A DNA stretch of 48,984 bases from contig CAVCFO010000012.1 of NCBI GenBank assembly GCA_963601575.1, forward strand, positions 1-48,984. Direction: 5' to 3'. The notes beneath the pieces are model-generated. The model was not told the origin of the DNA. It did not search any database and saw only the letters and a list, made by a program, of their open reading frames with translations. Source of the DNA: CAG-238 sp963601575. Its GTDB lineage: Bacteria; Bacillota; Clostridia; Peptostreptococcales; Anaerovoracaceae. Below, piece after piece: positions 33,026-42,325 of the stretch (the first letter of the stretch is position 1; every line of letters begins with the position of its first letter). The translations under genes and the position numbers were made by a program.

Positions 33026-33092
33026 TTTCCCGACAAGGGGATACTCTAAGTATGCCCTGACAGGGGGTCCCTGTCAGCGTTGACAGGGCCGG
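33026..33092 (+). other. Candidate oriT (or operator), copy 2
   Basis: The same block as at 24377: GACAAGGGG, TAAGTATGCC (33048-33057), and the inverted repeat TGACAGGG / CCCTGTCA at 33058-33076, followed by TGACAGGG. The base in the centre and the stem ends differ from copy 1 but pairing is kept, which argues for a selected structure. Confidence 0.45.
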
Positions 33093-33233
33093 AAAGAAAA
33101 AGAGAAAGAATAGCAGAAAAGAAGAAAATATCTTAGAGGCGTTTCTGCAGTATTTCGTTGACAAACCGCCCCTTTGCCTCCATAATGTCGGTAAGAAAAA
33201 CCGAAGAAACCATGAGGGAAAGGGAGGCGAGAG

Positions 33234-34229
33234 ATGAAAAAGATTCTAACAGGACTTCTGGTGCTGCTTCTGCTCGCGCAGACTGCTTATGCGGAAAGTC
33301 CAAGTGAAAGCACGGCACAGCTGATGCAGCAGGAAGCATCACAGGCGAGGACGGACATCAAAACGCAAAGGCCTGTGCTGAAAGCGGCAAGCTATGATGT
33401 GACAAAGATCAAAATTTCATGGGAACCTGTTCCCGACGCAGACGGATACATCCTGTACCGCAGGGCCGAGGACGCAAAAAACTACCGGAAGATTTATACG
33501 GCAGCAAGCGGCGAGAGCGGCTCCTATATCGATGCCGGACGGACCTGCGGAAAGACTTACCTGTACAAGCTGAAAGCCTATCAGGAAAGCACAGACGGCA
33601 AAATTTACTCAAAGGTATCGCAGGTCAAAAAGGCGTATGCAAGACCGAGAAAACCGATCATCACAAGCCTTTATGAGAAAAAAGAGCGGTTTGCAGAACT
33701 CGAACTGCGGTGGAAACCTGTCAGAGGTGCAAGCGGCTATCAGATTGCGGTAAGAGAGATTGGAACGAAGAAGTGGTACACGAAAAACACCGATATCTTC
33801 ACCGTCTACCGCAGCAAAGATGGCTATGCGCACATCGGATGCAGCACCGACTATGCGTACGAGTTCAAAGTGCGCGCCTATAAAGTGATCGGCGGAAAAC
33901 GCATCTACAGCCTGTATTCTGAGCCATATCGCTATCACGAAACATGGACCAATGCGGAGCTGAAACAGGCGATTGAAGAACGGCTGGTACGCGAGTACGG
34001 AGTCATTATAAACGACCGATATTCAGCAGGGGAACTGAAGACACCAAAGAACTCTTCCTGGAGTACCTGCTGGCCGATGTACTTATCCAAGTATGCAAGC
34101 CTCGAAGATGCGGTCGACTATGTCTTCGACCATCAGTACACCCACTTCGGCCTCCAAGATGCGTATATCAAAGTGTGGCTGCATGAGGAAGATCCGCTCT
34201 ACTGCGGGGTATCTTTCCTCGAAGGATAG
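33234..34229 (+). CDS. Secreted fibronectin type III protein, copy 2
   Basis: The protein has 331 residues. The signal peptide is KKILTGLLVLLLLAQTAYA. Two fibronectin type III domains and the same C-terminal domain as copy 1 (24580) are present. Most changes are in the C-terminal 80 residues (YGVIINDRYSAGELKTPKN against YGAELSDIYIDGEVKTPEN). The frame is intact. In this copy the gene is followed by the adhesin gene, which seems to be the original order. Confidence 0.85.
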   Translation: MKKILTGLLVLLLLAQTAYAESPSESTAQLMQQEASQARTDIKTQRPVLKAASYDVTKIKISWEPVPDADGYILYRRAEDAKNYRKIYTAASGESGSYIDAGRTCGKTYLYKLKAYQESTDGKIYSKVSQVKKAYARPRKPIITSLYEKKERFAELELRWKPVRGASGYQIAVREIGTKKWYTKNTDIFTVYRSKDGYAHIGCSTDYAYEFKVRAYKVIGGKRIYSLYSEPYRYHETWTNAELKQAIEERLVREYGVIINDRYSAGELKTPKNSSWSTCWPMYLSKYASLEDAVDYVFDHQYTHFGLQDAYIKVWLHEEDPLYCGVSFLEG

Positions 34230-34273
34230 AAGAAAAAATCAGAAAGAAAACAAGTAAATCAAAGGATACAAGG

Positions 34274-34304
34274 CACTCGGAAAAAACCATCCGGGTGTTT
34301 TTTT
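34274..34304 (+). terminator. Terminator between FN3 copy 2 and adhesin
   Basis: CACTCGGA / TCCGGGTG stem followed by seven T, the same hairpin as at 25619. It ends 26 bases before the adhesin start, so the adhesin depends on read-through or a promoter inside this region. Confidence 0.75.
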
Positions 34305-34330
34305 ATGCAAAAAAAAGGAGATGAAATTAC

Positions 34331-37300
34331 ATGAGAAAAAGAAAACTCATCAGTATGCTGCTTGTGATCGCCATGATCCTCAGCGTTTTCTCACAGAGCG
34401 CGCTTGCAGCGCCAAATGCAAACCGCCCTGCCGTCTGGGATGAGGGCAGCGTACTGACAACTACCGATGGCGATACTTACCGCTTTCCATCATCATGTCT
34501 TGGCTGGCATCAAATCTACTGGTACGATAATGCCGGAAAGAAACATGTCGGAACCGCGCAGGAGCTGGCATCGGCCAAGCGCTCCTACATCATCAAGCAG
34601 GGCAGCGAGCAGACGCGCGGCTACTGCATTGAGCATGGCGTGATCGCAGAAAGCGGGAAACAGTATACCGCAAGTAAGAGGGATGGAAACGAAATCTTTC
34701 AAGGCATGAGTGAGGTCATGCGAGAGAACATCGAAAGCACGCTCCTGTTTGGCTGCCAGACCGGAGACAGCTACAGCGATCTTCGCGCCATGTGCTTTGA
34801 AGATTCAAGCTACTACGGAAGGCACCGCGCAAAGAGCGGCGCAGGGTATAACCGGGATGACTGGTATCTGGCCACGCAGGTTCTGATCTGGGAAATCCAG
34901 CAGGAGTTTCGCGTAAGCAGCAGCGGAAAGAATAACCTTGAGCGAAAAGATCCGGGACTTTCCTTTACGAATGCAAGCGGAACGCCGAGCGGCAAGAAAC
35001 TCGGCAAATACTTCTACTACCAGTTTATCAAAGACACTCCGGCGCAGGACATTTACGACTTCATGCTGCAGGCCATGAAGTATCAGAAAGTAATGCCAAA
35101 AGCAATGGCGTCTGACAAACAGGAAAAGGCTCCGACCATTAAACTGACGCAGGATGAAGCGGACAAACGCATCTGGCGCGGGAGCGTGCGTGACACCGAA
35201 AAGATCCTCAGCGGCCAGCAGCTGAGTAATGAAATCATCATCACCAAAGGAAGCGGCAAAAGCAAACTGTCGATTACGCCGAAGAAAGACGACAAAGGAA
35301 GATACTATGAAGTTGTCTTTCAGGGAGACTCCGAAACCGACGAGCCAAAGTGGGATACCCTCTATACCATGCAGAAAAAGCTGCATGGCAAGGAGTGCAG
35401 AGACGATTTACTCTTTTGGGGCTGGTCATCCGGCGCGGCGCACCGCCAGACCATTACGACAGGCTCCGCAGACCCCATCTTTTTCTATTTCAAATTAAGT
35501 AAGAGTGAGATACCGCCGGACATCCCGCCGGAAAGTGAGCGCCCAGAGCCGGAATATTTTCCGGAGATTGAAATTCCGGTCAGTAAAGAAGATCTGAATC
35601 CCGGCTGGGACGGTGATGTGCATACCGGCATGGGCGATGCAGCGCTGTCGGCAACCTATGTGCTGCTCAGGGACGGCGAGGAAGTCGACCGCATCACGCT
35701 GGACGCCTATGGAAACACCGACTCTCTTCGAGGTCAACCTTGGGAAGATGCGATGGCGCTTACCATGACGGAAAGCGGAAGCTACACGCACACCACCAAA
35801 GACGGCGTGCACTGCGTGGTCAGCCCAACCAAAATCGAGTGGACGGGGAAGGTGACCTATGAAGTGCGGGAGATCCGCCCGGACGGACGCTTTATCGAGC
35901 CCGACAGCGGCATCCGGCGCTATGAGATCCGCTATGATGCCGTGACCACTAACAGCCAGACCTGCACTTCAAATCCGGAAAGCTGGAGCGAGATCACCTA
36001 TGATGTCCGCTGGCAGGTCACAGAAGGGAAAAACACCGAAGAAAACAGCGCGCGCGGAAACCTCAGCGAGGTCGAGGAAGAAAACCCGCTTGTTTATCCG
36101 GAGGAAGTCTTTGTAAATGACTGCTACCGCGGCAAGCTGAACCTGACAAAATCCCTTGAAAATCCGAATGTCTTTGATGAGGAAGGAACCTCCGGCGGGC
36201 AGGACAAGTCCACCAAGTCCGAGTGGCGCCTTACGCTTAAATCCGGCGGCTATGAAAATCACCCAAATCTTCGGTTTGTCAAGGAAGAACCGCTGAAAAA
36301 CGGAACGGCCGTCTACCGTGCAGTGCGTGACACCAGCGGCACCGATAATGGAGACGAGACGCTTCTCATCGGCAAAAATGGGGAACTGTTCATTTATGAC
36401 ATCCCTTACGGAACTTATGTGATGAAAGAAGTGCGCGCCGATGATTCGTCCTTTGTACTGGAGGAATTCGAGGTTGTCATCGATGAGCATAACGGAAGCT
36501 ATACCCCAAAGGACACCTACGATGACCGCTATGACTATGACATCCGAAACAAAAAAATCGAGAATGTGGTCAAGATCATCAAGACGGATGCGGAGACCGG
36601 AAAGAAGGTCGCGCTGAAAGGCACGAAATTCCGTATCCGCTATATGGGGAATCCGCTGCTGGATGATCCAACGAAGTCCAAGAATTACGGCAAGCTTCTT
36701 CCAAACGCCCAGAATATCAATTCCAGTCTCAAGGCAGACGAGTGGAGCTGCGATGAAAACGGCGAGATTACGATCCCGTACCACTTGGAATTCGGCACTT
36801 ATCGCTTGGAAGAATTCCTGCTTCCTGCAGGGTATTTTGTCGGGCGATACGATAAAGACGGAAACCAATCTTCGGCAGACTACGGCGAAATCGTAGAAGG
36901 AAAAACCGATGCGCCGGAGGGCTTTTCCTATGAAGATCTTGTCAGCATTTATGACGAAGAAGGAAACTTCCTTGCATACAAAAAGGCAAAAGAGGTCTTT
37001 AACTATTACACCTTTACCGTCGAAAAACAGGAAACACATACAGACGGAAACTTCGGGCAGAAGGTCGACTATGAGGGAAACATCAGCCCGGCAGATGCGA
37101 AATATGACAGTGAGGATTATCCTTACATTCACTATTACAAGGTCACGGCCATGACCAATAACCCGGTCAAAGGCAAGATTCGTATTGAGAAAAGCGGCGA
37201 GCTTTTCAGCGGATTTTTAGAGGAAACAAAGAACGGCTATACCGTTCTCACCCCGGTCTACCGGGCCTATGAATCACTGAAAGGTGCGGTGTACGGCATC

Positions 37301-40300
37301 TATGCGGCAATCGATGAGCTGCTATCCGATGGCAGCGACGGGATACGAATCTACGACAGCAAGACGGATGAAGAAATCAAGATTCCAAAGGAAAGAGCAA
37401 CGCACAGTCAGAGTGAAAAAACCGAAGTCCTTGACCCGCTGGGAAAGAGCCATCCGGCAGCCATCTATGAAAGCGGAAGTCTCAGCCACGCAAGCGGCGC
37501 GAAGCTCTGGTATCTCTTAGAGCGTGAAAAGTCCGAACAAAATAAAAAGAAAATGCTGTATGTATCGCCGGAAGAGCGGGAAACGAAAGCATCGGATCAT
37601 TTTGAAACGGAAACGGATTCTCTGAAGATCACCTACGACATGCAGACCGCGCTCAGCTTTGAAGCAGGCGGCAGAAACATTACAAAGGTGAAGATCGTCA
37701 AGACCGGAACCTTGAAAGAGCAGACCGAAGAAGATACTACGCTTGCCGACCTGATGCAGACCGAGGTGCATACCTATGTCGGTGAGGACGCAGACGGAAA
37801 TGACATCGAGCGGCCGCTCGGCTCGTTTGAGATCGGCGGCAATATGTTCACCGGAGAGAAAGGCTCGTACCTTGACTATGCGAAAAGTGTAGATGAAACA
37901 GAAAACAGCATCACGGAGATCTATGAGGTAAGCTATGTGCAGCAAAAGGGCATGGCTGAAGGCTTTCGCCTGAGCCTGGACGGCTTTTCCATTGCGGCCA
38001 AAGCAGATGGTGACAGTGCTGCTACCACGATCATTTTCCTGACAAATACCCCAAGCATTGAAGTCGGCGCAGGCTATACCTATGTACAGGCAGGGCGCAC
38101 CCTGACCTTTACGGCAGCCGCACCGGAAAGTCCGGTATACTTTCTGAGTCCGGACGGTATCAAGACCGAGATGTACTATGCAGGCGGCAGTCTGCGCGCC
38201 ATGCTTCGGATTCCAATGGATGCGGTGGACGCAAACTTTTCTGAGGTGGTTCCGACGCTAAAGTTTTCGCATCAGGACGCAGAGGGCGGCATGGAAAGTA
38301 AGACACTTGACTGGTTTCATGACCTCAGCTCCGACAATACCGAAGTGACTCTGAAACCATATGACGGCATTACGGTGACGGCGCGCCAGCATGGCGGCAC
38401 CGCAGAAGATGTGTATTACAGTCTTGAAATTGTTTCTTCTGCCAATGAAGATGCGCCGGTAGAGATCACCTTTTCCGGTGGATACACGATGCAGCTTTAC
38501 AGCGCAGAAACACCGAGCGGAAATCGTGCAGGCATCTGTGTGCTGAGCGGCATCTATAAAACCAATCGCGCGCCAAAGTCCTCGCTGATTGAGACCATCA
38601 CGACCGACGAAAACGGACGCGCGGATTCTTCGCTTTTGCCGCTTGGCAGATATTTGGTACGCGAGATCAGCGCGCCGGACGGCTATGTTACGGACGACGA
38701 GGCGCAGGAAGTCAGCCTCACCTATGAGAATCAGGATACCCCGCTGGTACGGAAGATTCTGAACCTTACCAACCAACGCTATGAGGTGGAAATCGATCTC
38801 AGTAAGGTCTTTGAAACTGCCTACCAAAGCGGAAGCTATCTTCCAGGAGAAGGCGCGACTTTCGGCATCTTTGCAGGCGAGGACATTAGCGCAAAGGGAA
38901 GCCTGACAGGTCTTACGAAACAAGCAAAGAAAGACAGCCTGATCGGAAGCATTACAGTAGATCCAAGCGGCAAGGGAAAGGAGCGGATCAAGCTTCCGGA
39001 CGGCGTATATTATCTCAAAGAGCTGGCTACGAAATCAGGCTACAAACTGAACACAACCCCATTTTATTTCGCAGTGGGCGAGAGCAAAGAAATCACTTCA
39101 GAGCCATGCGAATTTGCCTATCCGGCAGACGGCATCAGCGGAAAGCTGATCCTTGCGCGCAGCGGCAAGGTGGACATACAGCTTAGCGTGCTGCAGCGCT
39201 ATCCGATGCCGGAAATCACGATAGACGGGAAATCCTATGCGCTGACCGAAGATCTTACAGACGGACTGACTGAAATCCGGTGCGAAGAAGATCGCACAGA
39301 CATTACCGCATCCGTACTTGCAGGAAAGGAAAGCACGATAGCCTTGCCAAACGGAAAGAAATTAAAAGTGTCGGCTTCTGAAAACACCTATACCTACCAC
39401 CTTGACGGCGCAGAAAAGACCTATATCCCATCCGTATCCTACACCGGATATTACAGCAGCTTTACCTATGAATTTCCAAAGGTGAGTGGCGAGAGCCTGA
39501 CAGAAACGAAAACAGAAATCTCCTTTAGTGAAGCAGGGAGCAACCCGAACCTCTTAGCAGGCACCATGGTGCACTCTCCAAAGACAAAAAAACAAAAACA
39601 GGCAGACGGCAGCGTGAAGATTGTTGGAATACTCGATAAAAATGGAAATCAAGTGTTCACGCATCGCCTTGATTTTACCCTGACAGATGAAAAAGGCCAG
39701 CAGGCCGTCACAGGCCCGCTGTATCGAACCGGGACAGACGGCAAAACAAACGAAGAAATTCAAGCAGGCCCGCTCCCGGCGTTTCACATCGCTGCAGGCG
39801 AGCAGCTGTCGTTTGAAACGAGCAGCGGTGCGAGTATATCTATGAGCCTAAGTGAAAGCGGAACGCTCACAATCCGCATGGGAAATACGCAGGCAGGTGC
39901 AATCACAGATGAAGAAATTCCGAAGGGAGACATCGATGGACAAGATGCAAAGGATGCGGTCTTTTTCACGAAAACCATCACACAGGCAAGGCAGGATCAT
40001 GCCGAAGGCACCCTCAAGATCAAGATCAACACCTTTGATAATGTGAACGCAGGGGCGATTCCAAACGACCGCACGCCGGGCGAGCCGGGAAAACCAACCC
40101 CATCGCCAAGTACGCCGTCCATCCGAACGACCCTTGTCGATGCGAAAAGCGGCACACATGAAGCGGAGTCGGGGCAGGACTTCCTGCTGGTGGACACCGT
40201 TTCCTATTACAACCTACCGCAGGGCGAATACCGCTTGGCCGGAACCTTGATGGATAGAGCAACCGGAAAAGAATTTCTGATAGATGGCAAAGCTGTTACT

Positions 40301-40711
40301 GCAGAGAAAATCTTTACGGCAGGCAGTGCAAACGGACAGGAAAAGGTCGAGTTTACCTTTAGAGCCGAAAACATCGAGGGAAAGAGCCTCGTTGCTTTTG
40401 AGAAGCTGTACAGGAGAGTGAAAAACGCAGACGGCAGCATCACAGAGACCGAGATTGCAAAGCATGAAGACCTAAGTGATGACTGGCAAACTGTCACCAT
40501 CGGCAAGAAGCCGGATGAGCCGGAAAAACCACAGAGACCGGAAAAGCCGAAAAAACCAAATAGACCGGAAAAACCAAAGACGCCGCAGGAAGTGCCAAAG
40601 ACAGGCGATGCTGCGAATGCAGCAGGCTATCTTCTGCTTCTTGCAGGAGCGGCAACAGGCCTTGTTTTTGGCAGCGGAATGCTCCAAAAAAGAAGAAAAA
40701 CGAATCGATAA
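34331..40711 (+). CDS. Giant LPXTG-type surface adhesin with thioester and SpaA/VaFE domains
   Basis: The protein has 2126 residues. The signal peptide is KLISMLLVIAMILSVFSQSALA. Next is a TQXA-type thioester domain (Cys99 in GYCIEHG and Gln183 in ATQVLIW are the likely bond partners). Several SpaA/Cna-B-like domains follow (VVKIIKTDAETGKKVALKGTKFRI near 755; GEGATFGIFAGEDISAKGS near 1510). Near 1930-2050 is a VaFE repeat with the SLVAFEKLY motif. The end has a Pro/Lys/Glu repeat linker, the sorting signal VPKTG, a hydrophobic segment and the tail QKRRKTNR. Such proteins bind host or partner-cell surfaces covalently and resist force through isopeptide bonds. No sortase gene is visible in the window, so a host sortase must act. 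A hairpin follows. Confidence 0.88.
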   Translation: MRKRKLISMLLVIAMILSVFSQSALAAPNANRPAVWDEGSVLTTTDGDTYRFPSSCLGWHQIYWYDNAGKKHVGTAQELASAKRSYIIKQGSEQTRGYCIEHGVIAESGKQYTASKRDGNEIFQGMSEVMRENIESTLLFGCQTGDSYSDLRAMCFEDSSYYGRHRAKSGAGYNRDDWYLATQVLIWEIQQEFRVSSSGKNNLERKDPGLSFTNASGTPSGKKLGKYFYYQFIKDTPAQDIYDFMLQAMKYQKVMPKAMASDKQEKAPTIKLTQDEADKRIWRGSVRDTEKILSGQQLSNEIIITKGSGKSKLSITPKKDDKGRYYEVVFQGDSETDEPKWDTLYTMQKKLHGKECRDDLLFWGWSSGAAHRQTITTGSADPIFFYFKLSKSEIPPDIPPESERPEPEYFPEIEIPVSKEDLNPGWDGDVHTGMGDAALSATYVLLRDGEEVDRITLDAYGNTDSLRGQPWEDAMALTMTESGSYTHTTKDGVHCVVSPTKIEWTGKVTYEVREIRPDGRFIEPDSGIRRYEIRYDAVTTNSQTCTSNPESWSEITYDVRWQVTEGKNTEENSARGNLSEVEEENPLVYPEEVFVNDCYRGKLNLTKSLENPNVFDEEGTSGGQDKSTKSEWRLTLKSGGYENHPNLRFVKEEPLKNGTAVYRAVRDTSGTDNGDETLLIGKNGELFIYDIPYGTYVMKEVRADDSSFVLEEFEVVIDEHNGSYTPKDTYDDRYDYDIRNKKIENVVKIIKTDAETGKKVALKGTKFRIRYMGNPLLDDPTKSKNYGKLLPNAQNINSSLKADEWSCDENGEITIPYHLEFGTYRLEEFLLPAGYFVGRYDKDGNQSSADYGEIVEGKTDAPEGFSYEDLVSIYDEEGNFLAYKKAKEVFNYYTFTVEKQETHTDGNFGQKVDYEGNISPADAKYDSEDYPYIHYYKVTAMTNNPVKGKIRIEKSGELFSGFLEETKNGYTVLTPVYRAYESLKGAVYGIYAAIDELLSDGSDGIRIYDSKTDEEIKIPKERATHSQSEKTEVLDPLGKSHPAAIYESGSLSHASGAKLWYLLEREKSEQNKKKMLYVSPEERETKASDHFETETDSLKITYDMQTALSFEAGGRNITKVKIVKTGTLKEQTEEDTTLADLMQTEVHTYVGEDADGNDIERPLGSFEIGGNMFTGEKGSYLDYAKSVDETENSITEIYEVSYVQQKGMAEGFRLSLDGFSIAAKADGDSAATTIIFLTNTPSIEVGAGYTYVQAGRTLTFTAAAPESPVYFLSPDGIKTEMYYAGGSLRAMLRIPMDAVDANFSEVVPTLKFSHQDAEGGMESKTLDWFHDLSSDNTEVTLKPYDGITVTARQHGGTAEDVYYSLEIVSSANEDAPVEITFSGGYTMQLYSAETPSGNRAGICVLSGIYKTNRAPKSSLIETITTDENGRADSSLLPLGRYLVREISAPDGYVTDDEAQEVSLTYENQDTPLVRKILNLTNQRYEVEIDLSKVFETAYQSGSYLPGEGATFGIFAGEDISAKGSLTGLTKQAKKDSLIGSITVDPSGKGKERIKLPDGVYYLKELATKSGYKLNTTPFYFAVGESKEITSEPCEFAYPADGISGKLILARSGKVDIQLSVLQRYPMPEITIDGKSYALTEDLTDGLTEIRCEEDRTDITASVLAGKESTIALPNGKKLKVSASENTYTYHLDGAEKTYIPSVSYTGYYSSFTYEFPKVSGESLTETKTEISFSEAGSNPNLLAGTMVHSPKTKKQKQADGSVKIVGILDKNGNQVFTHRLDFTLTDEKGQQAVTGPLYRTGTDGKTNEEIQAGPLPAFHIAAGEQLSFETSSGASISMSLSESGTLTIRMGNTQAGAITDEEIPKGDIDGQDAKDAVFFTKTITQARQDHAEGTLKIKINTFDNVNAGAIPNDRTPGEPGKPTPSPSTPSIRTTLVDAKSGTHEAESGQDFLLVDTVSYYNLPQGEYRLAGTLMDRATGKEFLIDGKAVTAEKIFTAGSANGQEKVEFTFRAENIEGKSLVAFEKLYRRVKNADGSITETEIAKHEDLSDDWQTVTIGKKPDEPEKPQRPEKPKKPNRPEKPKTPQEVPKTGDAANAAGYLLLLAGAATGLVFGSGMLQKRRKTNR

Positions 40712-40714
40712 CCC

Positions 40715-40745
40715 ATTTACGGGCGGCAGCTTGCCGCCCGTAAAT
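40715..40745 (+). terminator. Terminator-like hairpin after the adhesin gene
   Basis: A perfect 14-bp stem ATTTACGGGCGGCA / TGCCGCCCGTAAAT has a GCT loop. No strong T-run follows directly, but the stem stability makes it a likely end of the adhesin transcript. Confidence 0.7.
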
Positions 40746-40893
40746 CTAAAAATCTTTCCGTAATCCCTGAAAAGCGAGCAGCTTTTTTTCAAGAAAATCG
40801 AGTATAATGGGAGTGAAACCGTACATCGTTTTGCAAATTGCTGATGATTACTTCAATTTTGCCAATACTATGGGTAAAGCGGAGGTAATACAA

Positions 40894-41502
40894 ATGAATA
40901 AAACGAAAAGCAAACGATATGGATATGTACGCGTATCAACGAAAGAGCAAAATGAAGACAGACAGCTTTTAGCGATGCAGCAGGTGGGAATTCCGATGAA
41001 TCGTATTTTTATCGATAAGCAGTCGGGCAAAGACTTTGACCGTCCGGCCTATCAAAAACTATTGTGTGTACTCAAAGAGGGCGACCTTTTGCTTGTTAAA
41101 AGTATTGATCGGCTGGGCAGAGACTACGAGGAGATCATAGAGCAGTGGCGCTATATTACCAAAGAAATCAAGGCCGATATTAAAGTCCTCGATATGCCGC
41201 TTTTGGACACCACTCTAAGTAAAGATTTATTGGGAACTTTCATCGCGGATCTCGTACTGCAGGTTCTGTCCTTTGCGGCCGAAAACGAAAGAGAAAATAT
41301 CAAGCAGCGGCAGCGAGAGGGAATCGATGCTGCACAAGCACGCGGTGTGCGCTTTGGCAGACCCGGTGTTAAGATCAGTCCCGAAGTCGAGCATACCATC
41401 TTGGAATATATGCAAAAAAAATTGCCCCTGCAAGAAGCGCTTCGGCAAAGCGGTCTCAGCCAGGGAACCTTTTATCGAACGATGAAAGCCATGAGCCTTT
41501 GA
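40894..41502 (+). CDS. Serine resolvase/invertase family recombinase, intact
   Basis: The protein has 202 residues. The catalytic domain has YGYVRVSTKEQ (Ser15) and IDRLGRDYEEI. The long E-helix region (SFAAENERENIKQRQREGIDAA) is present. The C-terminal HTH is PLQEALRQSGLSQGTFYRTM. The length fits small resolvases and invertases. It is too small to be a large serine integrase. The ATG at 40894 has GGAGGT upstream, and a TATAAT at 40803-40808 may be its -10. A 21-bp inverted repeat pair lies directly downstream and may be its site. A truncated copy is at 25675. Confidence 0.9.
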   Translation: MNKTKSKRYGYVRVSTKEQNEDRQLLAMQQVGIPMNRIFIDKQSGKDFDRPAYQKLLCVLKEGDLLLVKSIDRLGRDYEEIIEQWRYITKEIKADIKVLDMPLLDTTLSKDLLGTFIADLVLQVLSFAAENERENIKQRQREGIDAAQARGVRFGRPGVKISPEVEHTILEYMQKKLPLQEALRQSGLSQGTFYRTMKAMSL

Positions 41503-41508
41503 CTTTTC

Positions 41509-41529
41509 AAAAAGTACACCTTTTGGTAA
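41509..41529 (+). repeat. Left arm of a perfect 21-bp inverted repeat
   Basis: It begins AAAAAGTACACC and ends TTTTGGTAA, starting 7 bases after the resolvase stop. The exact reverse complement is at 41671-41691. It is a possible resolvase subsite. About 140 bases lie between the arms. Confidence 0.75.
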
Positions 41530-41670
41530 ACAATTCGACAAAATATTTTTTCTCAATTCTTTCATATTTTCGACATGTTTTTGTCAAAATAGGTTGCTTT
41601 TTTTGATTTGCTATGATAGGATATAGGCATCCGAAAGGCAGAAGGCTATGTAAAAAGTTCTTTTGCTGAC

Positions 41671-41691
41671 TTACCAAAAGGTGTACTTTTT
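41671..41691 (+). repeat. Right arm of a perfect 21-bp inverted repeat
   Basis: It begins TTACCAAAAG and ends TACTTTTT. Together with the next bases (TTGGTAA) it also contains its own short palindrome TTACCAAAA / TTTTGGTAA, and a direct repeat TTTTGGTAAAC shared with the left arm's region. This is compatible with paired recombinase subsites. Confidence 0.75.
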
Positions 41692-41728
41692 GGTAAACCT
41701 GTCGGAAGAAAGCGATGAAATCGATCAC

Positions 41729-41860
41729 GAAGGTTCATCGTATTCGAATATACTGGATAATATGAGAGTAACTAACGGAATAGGCTGAAAAGCCGACTGT
41801 ACCAGCAACCGTAATGCCTGCATGACAGGATAAGTTCGGGAGACGAGTTATTGCTCAGAT
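41729..41860 (+). promoter_or_regulatory. Cobalamin riboswitch (variant)
   Basis: Core pieces in order match the B12 aptamer: AAGGTTC at the 5' side, then CGGAATAGGCTGAAAAGCC (the GGGAA-GGUGAAA-CC part), then GACTGTACCAGCAACCGTAAT (the CCCGCNACUGUAA part), and AAGTTCGGGAGACGAG (the GCCAGGAGACCUGCC part) at 41832-41847. Several usually fixed bases differ (CGGAA for GGGAA, ACCGTAA for ACTGTAA), so it is a divergent aptamer. The downstream genes encode DUF4430-type proteins, the transcobalamin-like C-terminal fold, which independently supports the ligand. Terminators follow at 42036 and 42082. Confidence 0.75.
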
Positions 41861-42035
41861 GGAAAATCTCTTGGCAGTAGAATTTCACATCAATGATGAA
41901 AAGGTAAGAACGGCGTATAGAGCATTACAGCTACAGCGGCTGCGGTGCTTGCCAATCGGCACTTTTCTAACTGTAGACAGCAAGCATACCGATATACTCA
42001 CACATACAGAAACATTGATGATTTGAATTTAGAAG

Positions 42036-42061
42036 GACTGCCAAAAGAGGCAGTCTTTTTT
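42036..42061 (+). terminator. Terminator in the riboswitch leader (1)
   Basis: The stem GACTGCC / GGCAGTC has a 6-base loop and six following T. It is a likely expression platform of the cobalamin riboswitch, or a terminator of the short leader transcript. Confidence 0.75.
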
Positions 42062-42081
42062 GTAATCTTTTCATCCTTTCA

Positions 42082-42110
42082 GGGCGATGCTGCGAAGGAA
42101 AGCATCGCCC
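42082..42110 (+). terminator. Second hairpin in the riboswitch leader (2)
   Basis: A perfect 10-bp stem GGGCGATGCT / AGCATCGCCC has a 9-base loop followed by TTT. The 200 bases from here to the next gene hold no gene that I would support. Confidence 0.6.
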
Positions 42111-42325
42111 TTTGGGGAACAATACATAGAAGTGTGAAGTAATGCAGAGGCAAAACGAAACGATGCAGGAAAACACAAAAGAAAATGAATACATAGCGGC
42201 AACGCTTTGTAGATACGGCGGGCAGTCGCCGAAAGATAATCACAAACAGGTAGGCGCGTTTCGAGTTACTTGTACTGCCATGAGTAGTGAGAAATGCCGA
42301 GGGATTTTATTCAGGAGGTATACGC

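Noticed and set aside
40894..41502. Resolvase as the ICE integrase
   Set aside because: The protein is only 202 residues with a small HTH, typical of resolvases or invertases, and lacks the large domains of serine integrases used by conjugative elements.
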